From assembly GCA_027450145.1 (NCBI GenBank), contig DAIDKH010000003.1, positions 36,352-100,351 of the forward strand: DNA of 64,000 nucleotides, read 5' to 3'. The position numbers were made by a program, and so were the translations under genes. This DNA comes from Chthonomonadaceae bacterium (lineage in GTDB: Bacteria; Armatimonadota; Chthonomonadetes; Chthonomonadales; Chthonomonadaceae). The number at the start of each line of letters is the position of its first letter. Positions within the stretch are counted from its first letter, which is position 1. This document shows positions 35,749-44,233 of the stretch, in pieces. The notes below the pieces were generated by a model. That model searched no databases, was not told the origin of the DNA, and worked only from the letters and a program-made list of their open reading frames with translations.

Positions 35749-36762
35749 TTATGTTGTGCTGCCTACTAGAAGTTCTACTGGCAGCACTGTTTCTTCGGGC
35801 ACGCTTTCACCAGCAAGCTGTGCGGTGAGCAGTGCCACTGCTGTTCGCGCGACCTGTGCCCAGGGCGCTTTTACCGACGTTAACTGCATTACGCTGTCGA
35901 TTTGTGTGCCGAGACCATCAAAACCGATGATGGCAAGATCCGTTGGCACTCTGATACCAAGATTTACGCACTTTGTGAGCAGTTCGTAAGCAACGGCATC
36001 ATTCCAGCAGACTGCAGCAGTGTGTGAATTAGAAGCAACTGGCCGAATTAGCGATAGAAGTAAATCTGCGTCCATCTCTGCCAGATCGGTATACCCACAC
36101 TCGGTAACCGTAATTGATGCATCCTGCGCGGCTTTAAAAAACGCATTCCGCCGCCGCTCAACAGAAACCAGAGCAGGCAGGTTGCCCCTAGTAAAGTACA
36201 GTACGTGTTGGTGGCCCTTAAGCAGAAGGTATTCCACCGTTAACTGTGCACCCTGCACGTCATTCACACAAACCGAGGGAAGACCCTCAATTGGATCAAT
36301 GATAGCAATAACGGGCAGATGAGATTGTGCGAGTTTCTGCACCAAAGGATCGTGGGCATCGGCATTCAGGATTAAGCCATCCGTCTTGCCACTGACGCAA
36401 GCCAGGTGGATATCCTCCACCGATTGACCACGGAATACACCGTGAAGCAGAAGGTCCTTGTGATATACATCACAAGCTTCCTGCACGCCGCCTATAATTT
36501 CCGAAAGAAATGGCAGCCTCGCATTTAGGTAACCATAGCCACAATAGAGTGCTATAATATCCGTTCGCTGACGCCTTAAGGACCTGGCCACTTCGTTGGG
36601 AGTGTATCCCAAATCATTGGCCGCCTCAAGAATGCGCGCCTTGGTCGCCTCAGAAAGTCTCACGCTGCCGGAATATCCGGCTAGTGCCGCGCTTACAGCC
36701 ATCTTGCTCACACCTGCCCGCTCGGCAACATCTCTTAATGTAGTAGCGCGCTTTCGCTCCAT
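35749..36762 (-). CDS. LacI family transcriptional regulator (copy 1)
   Basis: ATG 36762 is chosen because AAAGGA lies 4 bases upstream and it gives exactly the 337-residue length of the neighbouring paralogue; an upstream ATG at 36813 lies too near the -10 box to be used. Residues about 8-60 are the helix-turn-helix and hinge (LRDVAERAGVSKMAVSAALAG, with YTPNEVARSLRRQ). The rest is a periplasmic-binding-protein-like ligand domain. The ligand is unknown. The gene lies just upstream of the prepilin-like gene and has a near-perfect promoter at 36805-36833. Confidence 0.93.
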   Translation of the reverse strand: MERKRATTLRDVAERAGVSKMAVSAALAGYSGSVRLSEATKARILEAANDLGYTPNEVARSLRRQRTDIIALYCGYGYLNARLPFLSEIIGGVQEACDVYHKDLLLHGVFRGQSVEDIHLACVSGKTDGLILNADAHDPLVQKLAQSHLPVIAIIDPIEGLPSVCVNDVQGAQLTVEYLLLKGHQHVLYFTRGNLPALVSVERRRNAFFKAAQDASITVTECGYTDLAEMDADLLLSLIRPVASNSHTAAVCWNDAVAYELLTKCVNLGIRVPTDLAIIGFDGLGTQIDSVMQLTSVKAPWAQVARTAVALLTAQLAGESVPEETVLPVELLVGSTT

Positions 36763-36804
36763 TAGTTCCTTTAGTGTCGGCGAATTTATCGGTAAAGCAA
36801 CTCT

Positions 36805-36833
36805 ATTATACATAAGTATCGCTGATGTGTCAA
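36805..36833 (-). promoter_or_regulatory. Consensus promoter of lacI copy 1, with a duplicated -35 motif
   Basis: On the - strand TTGACA (36833-36828) and TATAAT (36810-36805) are exact matches spaced by 17 bases. A second TTGACA lies 22 bases upstream (36855-36850) within a repeated TCTGTTGACAC, about two helical turns away. The repeat could be an operator for a bound protein or a second, weaker promoter element. Confidence 0.88.
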
Positions 36834-37218
36834 CAGAATCTCACAAGGGTGTCAACAGATTTTTACAATAATTGCACATTGATGGGGCGTAGTATGGCAA
36901 TGTTTCACTGCAGCGGCCGATAAAAATGATTAAAGTTTTCAATAGCGAATTTGTTAATAAATGTTATTAATGTAGCAATAACGTTAAACTTGTGGAGTTT
37001 AATGCTATCCGTTGTTAAAGAATGCAATCACATGAGTACAAAACTAAAATATGATTAGCTTAAAATTCTTGCCGGACTCATGACTTAGGGCAACCTCGCA
37101 AGTCAAAAACCGGTATCATTCGGGGTAGGAGACATTCAAATTCACTTTGGCAGCTGACCGGAAAAATACGTGCGCCTCATCCTAAATAGGCTCTAACAGG
37201 CAGGTGGGGGTCACTTGC
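36834..37218. other. AT-rich intergenic region between the two lacI genes
   Basis: No coding sequence is supported. The stretch is visibly AT-rich. It includes the upstream TTGACA copy (36850-36855), the palindrome TAACGTTA (36979-36986) and the inverted repeat described separately. These could be operators for either LacI protein. I see no clear terminator for the second lacI gene. Confidence 0.5.
36984..37002. repeat. Inverted repeat, candidate LacI operator
   Basis: TTAAACT and AGTTTAA form perfect 7-base arms around TGTGG, 19 bases in all. It overlaps the end of the palindrome TAACGTTA. Size and symmetry suit a dimeric repressor site; there is no direct evidence that a LacI protein binds it. 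Confidence 0.4.
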
Positions 37219-38232
37219 TCACGCAGTGTGTCCCTCACATAGCTCGACTGGTAACACCGTCTCTGATGGCACCGGCTCGCCGTTTATACGGGAACACAAA
37301 AGGTTGACGGCTATTCTAGCAACCTGTGCCCAGGGAGCACGAACACTCGTTAACCTCATGACACCGTCCAGCTGTGTACCAAGCCCGTCGAACCCGATGA
37401 GGCCAACATCATCAGGCACCTTTACACCTATCGGTATGAGCCTGGCTAGCAGGTCATAGGCGACCGCATCATTCCAGCACACTGCAGCTGTGCGATAGGC
37501 CACACCGATGGGCTTTATGAGGCTAAGAAGCGCCTCATTGGAGAGGTCGTTTAGATCCTTAAGACCGCATATTTCTACATCGAGGTTGTACTCAGTGGCA
37601 CATTGCACAAATGCGGCGAGCCGACGCTCTACCGAAACTAGTGGAGGCTTCCAGCCTCGTGCAAAGTAGACAATCCTCCTATAACCAGCGCTCGCAAGAT
37701 AAGAAGTAGTGAGCCGTGCACCCAGCATCTCGTCCACTGAAACTGAAGGCAGGCCGTCAATCGGATCGATAATTGCAACGACCGGTAGGTGGGATGCTGC
37801 AAGCTTTTGTACGAGTGGATCCATGGGGGCGGCGTTAAGTATCAGCCCATCGGTCTTGCCACTTACGCACGCAAGATGTATGTCGTCTACCGATTGACCG
37901 CGAAATACACCGTGCAGCAACAGATCCTTGTGGCATTCGTCACAACCCTCTTGCACACCACCAATGATTTCACTCAGGAAGGGTAGGCTGGCATTAAGGT
38001 ACCCATAACCGCAGTAGAGTGCGATGATATCGGTCCGCTGACGCCTTAGTGAGCGGGCAACCTCGTTGGGCGTGTACCCGAGCTGGCGGGCTGCTTCAAG
38101 GATACGAACCCGCGTGGTTTCAGATATCCTGACGTTCCCAGAATAGCCGGATAGTGCAGCCGAGGCCGCCATCTTGCTTACACCTGCTCGTTCGGCAACA
38201 TCCCGAAGGGTACTGGGTCGTTTTCTTTCCAT
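37219..38232 (-). CDS. LacI family transcriptional regulator (copy 2)
   Basis: This 337-residue protein is a close paralogue of the one at 35749-36762. Both begin MERKR..TLRDVAERAGVSKM and share ARSLRRQRTDIIALYCGYGY, FRGQSV and CVSGKTDGLILNA almost without change. The helix-turn-helix is at residues 8-30. Differences concentrate in the C-terminal half of the ligand domain, suggesting different effectors. It ends 456 bases from the start of copy 1. Its promoter probably lies in the 38.3-38.4 kb region, where a TATAAT is visible on the - strand (38370-38365) with only a weak -35. Confidence 0.93.
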   Translation of the reverse strand: MERKRPSTLRDVAERAGVSKMAASAALSGYSGNVRISETTRVRILEAARQLGYTPNEVARSLRRQRTDIIALYCGYGYLNASLPFLSEIIGGVQEGCDECHKDLLLHGVFRGQSVDDIHLACVSGKTDGLILNAAPMDPLVQKLAASHLPVVAIIDPIDGLPSVSVDEMLGARLTTSYLASAGYRRIVYFARGWKPPLVSVERRLAAFVQCATEYNLDVEICGLKDLNDLSNEALLSLIKPIGVAYRTAAVCWNDAVAYDLLARLIPIGVKVPDDVGLIGFDGLGTQLDGVMRLTSVRAPWAQVARIAVNLLCSRINGEPVPSETVLPVELCEGHTA

Positions 38233-39033
38233 ATGTTCTCTAATCCAACATGCGATAAGACCATGTTTTCGCTTTAAGCGGCGGTGGGTACGAGTACGGG
38301 TAGTAACGGGACTACGGGTCTCAAATGGATTACCAATTAATCAGATTACTTATATCTTGGATTCATTATAACCAATATTGCATGGTAATTCACACCCAAA
38401 TTCCAATTTAGGCAGCCTGATAGAAACGAGGGCATGCCCGAAAGGTAGTTTGAGAGGATCAGCACGTATGGCATCTTGCAGACGCGAGAAGAAGGGTGAA
38501 AGGGAGTCGCGAGGAGTGGAAGGTAGGGTTTACAAGTGGAGGTATGAACAGTTTCCGCTGCTAACCTTATACATCGTGTACATTAGGTGTGCAGTGGAGG
38601 CATTGCATAATCTATTACCGGCGTGTGCTTGAACCTGCCGTACTCCGTCTCAACGGGAGCGAGTTTTAGGGTGCGGGCGTTGTGCGATAGCCCATTTTGG
38701 GCAACTTGCTTGCAAATGTGGCTGAAGAATAGGCTGCGCTGGCTTGTGGCTTGCTGGCATTCCACCGAGACGCAAATTAGGTACTTCAAAGGAGCCAATG
38801 TTGCACTACCTACTCTGTTCTACCGGCCTGATTTAGACCGATATTAGTTCACGCTAGGTTCCCAGTAAATGAGAATCGCTTCTAAGAACCATACACTCCT
38901 AATAAGAATTGCCTCGCAAAGCAATCGCCACCTATCATGTGCGAACGGATTCGTAAAAGCAGGACTTAACTAGGTATAACTGATGGTACATATCCGTGAT
39001 TATAAATCCCAATGAAGGAAGCTCTTTACTAGA
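38233..39033. other. Long intergenic region upstream of divergent genes
   Basis: About 800 bases separate lacI copy 2 (-) from the glycosidase gene (+). A TATAAT (38370-38365, -) and the inverted repeat GATTA-CCAAT-TAATC (38328-38342) lie near the lacI side and may be its promoter and an operator. A 10-base palindrome, GGGCATGCCC, is at 38430-38439. Open frames around 38380-38850 show no ribosome binding site plus recognisable product. It may be a decayed gene, but I see no homology to prove it. Confidence 0.45.
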
Positions 39034-40809
39034 TTGAGATTTGAACGACTTTCGCCACTTGTGTACTCTGTTGCCCTTTGCGCGGTCACTGCCGTTAGCG
39101 CGCAGGCGCAGACCGCTGGACGTTTGGCACACCGTATGAGCCTTCTTTTAGGTGCTCAAGCGCGCATGCTGTGGATTGACGGTACCGCAAATCTAACCCG
39201 GTCGGAGACGATAAATGGCAAGACTGTGCTTGTCCCGTATACTACGACTACGGCTGGTGTAGATAATATCGTACAACACTGCCTTAGCGCTGGAATTAAC
39301 ACGATAATCCTTGATGTAAAGCCGATCTCGGGCCAGGTTCTCTATCACAGCGCATTTGCACCACGGCTTGACTATTGGGAAGGCCATACGGTACCAGATT
39401 TCGACGTGTTAGGTGCGTTTATCAAAGCGGCTCATAAAGTTGGTATTCAGGTGGATGCCGACGTTAACCTGTTGAGCGAAGGACATAAGTACTTTCAGGT
39501 TGGGCCAGCGTATCAGCACCCATCTTGGCAGTCTATCACCTATAGCATGGAGCGCGGGCTAGTTACTCCATCGGGCAGACGTCTTGCTATACGTGCGGAA
39601 GGCGAACCTGGTAATAATGCTCTGCCGGAGCTACTGGCAGCTGGTGATGATGTGCGATCCGATGCCCCGTCTGGCATGGAAGGGCTGGAGACTACTGGCG
39701 ATGACAAGGTACCGCAGAGCACGAACGTTGGCGAACAGCTAAACGTTGTGGTGAGCAATTCTGGGGAGGTTTCCGGTATCGTTGACAGCGGGCTACTTGA
39801 TGGCGTTCCACTATCTGCCCCCGAGCATGGATCTCTTCTCACTGTACAGCGTGATATCGATAAGCAGTGGGTTCAGACAAATCTGTATCCGGGGGAACCC
39901 GTTCGATATGACATGCGAACTTCGCTGCTGCCCGTTGCGGATGCCCCCGGTGAAAAGGTTGCCTGTTTCGTGGACCCGTTGAACCCGGAGGTCAGGCAGT
40001 ATGAGCTGAACATGGTTCATGAGATAGCTGCGAACTACGATATCGATGGGCTTGTATTAGACAGGTGTCGCTATGCCGATTTATTGAACGATTTCAGTGA
40101 TACAGTACGACATGCATTCGAGCAATACATCGGTTCTCCTGTTCAACACTGGCCGCAGGATATTATTCAGTTTCCAACGCGACCCGGTGCGAGCATGATA
40201 AGGGGCCCGCTCTTCGACAAATGGCTGGAATTCAGAGCCAAAACCATTCAAGATATGGTAGCTGATGTAGCCACTACACTACACCAGGTGAAGCCGGGGT
40301 TGCCTTTAGGCGCATATGTAGGTAGCTGGTACCCTGGTTACTACGTTGTTGGCGTGAACTGGGGCAGCCCGGATACCAAACTGCGCTTCTCGTGGTTCAC
40401 CCCCAACTATCCATCCACGGGGTATGCAGAAACCACAAGCTGGCTATCTCCCGGATGCTACTACCCCATAATCACGGTGAACGAAGCGCGTCAACTTGGC
40501 AAGGACGAGCAGTCTACTGTAGAGTATAACGTACAGATCGCCAACCGGGCCGTCGATAGTGGCACCATGGTTTATCCAGGTATCTATGTGCCATTCTACG
40601 AAGGTCATCCCCACCGTTTTGTAGCGGCATTGCAAGAGGCCTCTCGTTCTAGCGAGGGGTGGATGCTCTTCGACCTGTCATACCTAACGGACTATCATTG
40701 GTGGCCCTACTTACAACAGGCTTTCACGGATCATCCCGTGGCGCCACACACCATTCCTGGCCTGCTAAGGCAGATAAGGAGTGCGCGTAGTCGAGAGCAA
40801 GTGCCGTAG
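39034..40809 (+). CDS. Secreted family-10-like glycosidase (DUF4434/DUF4985-like)
   Basis: The 591-residue product starts with a signal peptide (LSPLVYSVALCAVTAVSAQAQ). A TIM-barrel-type region follows, with NTIILDVKPISGQVLYHS near residue 88 and VDADVNLLSEGHKYF near 146, then DIDGLVLDRCRYADLL near 336, and GAYVGSWYPGYYVVGVNWG near 428. These strings match the bacterial proteins annotated as family 10 glycosylhydrolase or alpha-amylase-like, which are thought to act on polysaccharides. The proposed TTG start at 39034 has only a distant AAGGAA. The substrate is unknown. A lacI regulator lies divergently upstream, the usual context for sugar-use genes. Confidence 0.8.
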   Translation: MRFERLSPLVYSVALCAVTAVSAQAQTAGRLAHRMSLLLGAQARMLWIDGTANLTRSETINGKTVLVPYTTTTAGVDNIVQHCLSAGINTIILDVKPISGQVLYHSAFAPRLDYWEGHTVPDFDVLGAFIKAAHKVGIQVDADVNLLSEGHKYFQVGPAYQHPSWQSITYSMERGLVTPSGRRLAIRAEGEPGNNALPELLAAGDDVRSDAPSGMEGLETTGDDKVPQSTNVGEQLNVVVSNSGEVSGIVDSGLLDGVPLSAPEHGSLLTVQRDIDKQWVQTNLYPGEPVRYDMRTSLLPVADAPGEKVACFVDPLNPEVRQYELNMVHEIAANYDIDGLVLDRCRYADLLNDFSDTVRHAFEQYIGSPVQHWPQDIIQFPTRPGASMIRGPLFDKWLEFRAKTIQDMVADVATTLHQVKPGLPLGAYVGSWYPGYYVVGVNWGSPDTKLRFSWFTPNYPSTGYAETTSWLSPGCYYPIITVNEARQLGKDEQSTVEYNVQIANRAVDSGTMVYPGIYVPFYEGHPHRFVAALQEASRSSEGWMLFDLSYLTDYHWWPYLQQAFTDHPVAPHTIPGLLRQIRSARSREQVP

Positions 40810-41029
40810 TCGATTGATTTTGAAATGGTGTTTTGTCGCAGTGGCTGTGGCTGGGGGGTGTCGTACACGGTGCGCGAAATATTTGGTCTAAAACGGGCAT
40901 TGGGCCCGGCGTGGGTGTGTATCTGCGCACGAACGAAGGCTAACACTGAAGGTGGTTAGTCGTAGTGCCGACAACCGGTATATACAAAAGCGAATGTGTC
41001 GATGAGGTCTGTGGTCTACCAGAAGCGGG

Positions 41030-41956
41030 TTACCGACGGGCGCAGACGAATAGATCATGCCAAATTGGTGTAGCGAGATTGCTGATGGCTACGCCGTGGC
41101 GCGTGACCGAGGAATGGATAAAGTAACCGTTTCCTAAGTAGATGCCCGTGTGTTTTACCCGGCTACCGTCACGGCTCAATTCGAAATAAAGGCGGTCCCC
41201 GCATCGTAGGTCACTTGGCAGTACAGGAATTCCCACGTCTATCTGTTCATCTGCTGTACGTGGCAATTCGTAACCTAGGGCGGAGAAGACTCGTTTGACA
41301 AAGCCAGAGCAGTCAATTCCTGCGTGCGTGTTTCCCCCCCATTCATAGGGTACACCTAGAAATCCATATGCGATTTGCATAAGCTTGTATGGCGAGCTGT
41401 TGAAAAGAGCAGCGGTTCCGTGCGGAAAAGTGTCCTTCCGTTCGGCAATGGGATCCAACTGCATGAGGGGCGTTTGAGCAAGAACCGCTGATCCGTCCAT
41501 GTGCTGGACGTTTACATCCTGCAGCCAGCCGATCGTGCCGTCCTCCATGAGGATGCCGTCCCAACTGCCTGACTGTGCTTTGATAGCGATGTAGGTACCG
41601 GATGGAGCGGAACATAAGGTCCTGCTGTTCCACCGAGGGTTTCGGTGAATTGCGGCCATTGCCATAATCTCTCCCAGTTTTCCTACAACGATATTACGCG
41701 CTTCGTCTCCTCGTGAAGGAAGAGTTCCGTAGGCGCTGCGGTGGTTTCTGGCAATGATCTGCTTTCGCTTAAGAGCTGCCTCGGCAATCGCGTGGGATCG
41801 TTGAATTGCAGCCTGTGAGGGCGGTAAGTCTATGGTGATACTGGTATCGGCAGAGGCCGATGCGCTAAGCGAGAATAAGCACAAACAGACCACCGCCGCA
41901 GAGTATAGCAATCTGCGACAGGGTCTGTTATAAGTTGGAGACAGGCTATCTTGCAT
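41030..41956 (-). CDS. NlpC/P60 cell-wall endopeptidase with SH3-like region
   Basis: The 308-residue protein has a signal peptide (LLYSAAVVCLCLFSLSASASA). Residues about 105-165 resemble a bacterial SH3 domain (SGTYIAIKAQSGSWDGIL). The C-terminal NlpC/P60 domain begins near residue 190 (YGFLGVPYEWGGNTHAGIDCSGF) with catalytic Cys216 and His269 (KHTGIYLG), so the catalytic pair is intact. Such enzymes cut peptide bonds in peptidoglycan stems, often gamma-D-Glu bonds. It starts 18 bases after rpsI, with GGAG close to the ATG, so it is probably expressed from the end of the ribosomal operon. Confidence 0.92.
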   Translation of the reverse strand: MQDSLSPTYNRPCRRLLYSAAVVCLCLFSLSASASADTSITIDLPPSQAAIQRSHAIAEAALKRKQIIARNHRSAYGTLPSRGDEARNIVVGKLGEIMAMAAIHRNPRWNSRTLCSAPSGTYIAIKAQSGSWDGILMEDGTIGWLQDVNVQHMDGSAVLAQTPLMQLDPIAERKDTFPHGTAALFNSSPYKLMQIAYGFLGVPYEWGGNTHAGIDCSGFVKRVFSALGYELPRTADEQIDVGIPVLPSDLRCGDRLYFELSRDGSRVKHTGIYLGNGYFIHSSVTRHGVAISNLATPIWHDLFVCARR

Positions 41957-41974
41957 CCCACTCCGTCCAGCGAT

Positions 41975-42370
41975 TTAACGCTTGCTGAACTGAAAGCCTC
42001 TTCGAGCTTTCTTGCGACCGTATTTCTTTCGTTCCTTCACACGAGGATCGCGGGTAAGCATTCCTGTACGGCGGAGCCCGGGCCGAAGCTCGGGGTTGAC
42101 TTCCAGGAGCGCCTTTGCAATGCCGTGGCGCACTGCGCCGGCTTGACCCGACAGCCCACCGCCGTGGCAGTGAGCAACTACGTCGTAGTGGCCCTCAGTT
42201 TCGGTGATACGGAACGGTTGATGAATGAGGTGCGCCAAAACACGACGCCCTAAGTACTTTTCGGCTAATCTGTCGTTAATCGTTACCTTGCCAGTACCTG
42301 GCTGTAGCCAAACACGTGCAACGGCATCCTTGCGCTTGCCTGTACCGTAGTAGCGAACTGCCTCAGCCAC
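41975..42370 (-). CDS. rpsI: 30S ribosomal protein S9
   Basis: The 131-residue protein opens [18 protein letters not shown] and ends [14 protein letters not shown], the classic S9 start and C-terminal tail, which reaches the decoding centre. The GTG start overlaps the rplM stop by one base (TAGTG at 42372-42368 on -). Confidence 0.98.
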   Translation of the reverse strand: MAEAVRYYGTGKRKDAVARVWLQPGTGKVTINDRLAEKYLGRRVLAHLIHQPFRITETEGHYDVVAHCHGGGLSGQAGAVRHGIAKALLEVNPELRPGLRRTGMLTRDPRVKERKKYGRKKARRGFQFSKR

Positions 42371-42831
42371 TATTCATCTCCCTTCGCGCTTGGGTTACCA
42401 ACAAACGGCACAGGCTTTTGTGCCGCGTGAGGATGCTGGTCACCTCGATATACTTTCAGTTTTTTGATTATAGCATCACCCAGTTTGTTGTGCGGTACCA
42501 TGCCTCGCACAACTCTGCGAATTGCATCTTCAGGACTGCGCTCTAGTTCCCGCATACGTGCAACGGACTTGAGGGCGCCAGGCCATCCGCTGTGGTGGTA
42601 AATCTGTTCGCCCGCCTTACCTTTGCCAGTAAGCGCTACCTTATCCGCGTTGATGATGATGACGTAGTCGCCGGTATCAACGTGGGGAGTAAATATAGTC
42701 TTGTGCTTGCCGCGAAGAACTTTCGCCGCTTCCACCGCAAGTCTACCGAGTGGCTGCTCTGCCGCGTCCATTACATACCAGACGCGCTCGGCTTCCATAT
42801 CCTCTGCCCGTGCGGACACGGTTGTTTTCAT
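42370..42831 (-). CDS. rplM: 50S ribosomal protein L13
   Basis: Start ATG 42831 is chosen because GAGGAG lies 6 bases upstream; a longer frame to 42879 lacks this. The 153-residue product contains [25 protein letters not shown] and [16 protein letters not shown], matching L13, an early-binding 50S protein. It has a short extra N-terminal stretch before WYVMDA. Confidence 0.97.
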   Translation of the reverse strand: MKTTVSARAEDMEAERVWYVMDAAEQPLGRLAVEAAKVLRGKHKTIFTPHVDTGDYVIIINADKVALTGKGKAGEQIYHHSGWPGALKSVARMRELERSPEDAIRRVVRGMVPHNKLGDAIIKKLKVYRGDQHPHAAQKPVPFVGNPSAKGDE

Positions 42832-42882
42832 TTCTGTCTCCTCAATCAATCTGGCGCCATATTTCAGGCGTAATTTCATGTA

Positions 42883-43671
42883 TTAGCTATACTTTACCGG
42901 ATTACGCCAGCTCTGCGCCGCCGTGTCACCATACCGCACCCTAACAAGGCACAGTCCCTTTGAGGGCGCTGCGGGCCCTGCCAGCCGTCTATCTCTGCTC
43001 TCTAAAAGCTCGGCCATAGAGTTGGGGGACCGTTTCCCCAGTCCCACATCCCACAGAGTACCTGTGATAGCCCGCACCATACCGCGTAGAAAGGCATTAG
43101 CCTCAATATGCAACAGCACGAGATTTCCCCGTCTGCGTATCTCTAGCTTCCGCACAAGGCGGCAAGTTGGCTCGCCCGGCACCAGTTGCGTGGCAAACGA
43201 CGAAAAATCCCGCTCGCCTTTGAGTAAATCTGCTGCCTCTCTCATCGCGTCAATGTTCAACGGCTTCGCACACTGCCCGGTGAACCTGCTGTGCAGGGCC
43301 GATCGTTGACTACTATTCAATGTTATGTAGCAATATCTTCGCGCAGTCGCTGAGAACCTCGCGTTGAAGTTCTCTTCTGTTTCCTGCACGGAGCGTATAC
43401 TCACATCGCTAGGCAGCGAACCGTTAAACGCTGCTGCCATCCGGTCCACAGGTATGCGTGACGCACACCGGAAACTCACCACCTGCCCTAGAGCGTGTAC
43501 ACCGGCATCTGTTCGTCCGGCTCCCGTTATCCTTACAGGTTTGTCCAGCAGCTGCTCAATGGCCTGTTCAAGTTCACCTTGAACCGTACGTACACCAGTT
43601 TGGGCCTGAAAGCCCGACAGGTTGGTGCCGTCATACTCCACGGTCATGCGATAGGTCGCTTCAGACTGCAT
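42883..43671 (-). CDS. truA: tRNA pseudouridine(38-40) synthase
   Basis: TruA makes pseudouridine at tRNA positions 38-40 in the anticodon arm. The motif ITGAGRTDAGVHALGQ contains catalytic Asp55. The C-terminal SFATQLVPGEPTCRLVRKLEI and FLRGMVRAITGTL are also conserved. Length 262 is normal. It lies between rplQ and rplM, a common place for truA in the alpha operon. Confidence 0.97.
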   Translation of the reverse strand: MQSEATYRMTVEYDGTNLSGFQAQTGVRTVQGELEQAIEQLLDKPVRITGAGRTDAGVHALGQVVSFRCASRIPVDRMAAAFNGSLPSDVSIRSVQETEENFNARFSATARRYCYITLNSSQRSALHSRFTGQCAKPLNIDAMREAADLLKGERDFSSFATQLVPGEPTCRLVRKLEIRRRGNLVLLHIEANAFLRGMVRAITGTLWDVGLGKRSPNSMAELLESRDRRLAGPAAPSKGLCLVRVRYGDTAAQSWRNPVKYS

Positions 43672-43696
43672 CTAGACGGTAAGAACCAGCCTACGG

Positions 43697-44233
43697 CTAC
43701 TTACGGCGACGACCGAGACCAAATAGACTCTTACGGCCTTCGGTGGAAGCGGTCACGACCTCTTCCATAGGTGCAACCTCGTTGCCCTCAACGAACTCTA
43801 GAAGAACCAGAGGTGCAGCATCACCGCGTCGGAAGCCGACCTTGGTAATTCGGGTGTACCCGCCTGGTCGATCCATATACCGTGGAGCAATCACCTCGAA
43901 GAGGCGCGGCACCACATAGTAAGGGTTACGCGCGATTTTTGCACCACCCTTGGGGCCACGATGATCCGGGTCGCGAACAAACTCATCAATGTTGCTATCG
44001 ACATACCTGCGTACCATTCTTCGGGCATGCAGTTGCATCTCGACGGAAGCATCCTTACCACCCTTGCGCGCTATGGTGACCAACTTTTCCACGATGGGTT
44101 GTATCTCTTTGGCCCGGGTTTCCGTTGTAAGAATTCTATCATTAAGCAACAAGTTGCGAGTGAGGCTCTTCAAAAGGGCTCGGCGCTGGTCGCTGGGAAG
44201 CCCAAATTTACGATATGCCTTACGATGACGCAT
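43697..44233 (-). CDS. rplQ: 50S ribosomal protein L17
   Basis: The 178-residue product opens MRHRKAYRKFGLPSDQRRALLKSL and contains RPGGYTRITKVGFRRGDAAP, both L17 signatures. It is longer than usual: about 30 residues (YVDSNIDEFVRDPDHRGPKG region) are inserted before RLFEVIAPRY, and there is a short C-terminal tail. It overlaps the rpoA stop by 14 bases. Confidence 0.97.
   Translation of the reverse strand: MRHRKAYRKFGLPSDQRRALLKSLTRNLLLNDRILTTETRAKEIQPIVEKLVTIARKGGKDASVEMQLHARRMVRRYVDSNIDEFVRDPDHRGPKGGAKIARNPYYVVPRLFEVIAPRYMDRPGGYTRITKVGFRRGDAAPLVLLEFVEGNEVAPMEEVVTASTEGRKSLFGLGRRRK

Noticed and set aside
38623..38847. Open frame of 74 codons on + in the long spacer
   Set aside because: No ribosome binding site, odd composition rich in Trp and Cys, overlaps another open frame on the opposite strand; no family recognised.
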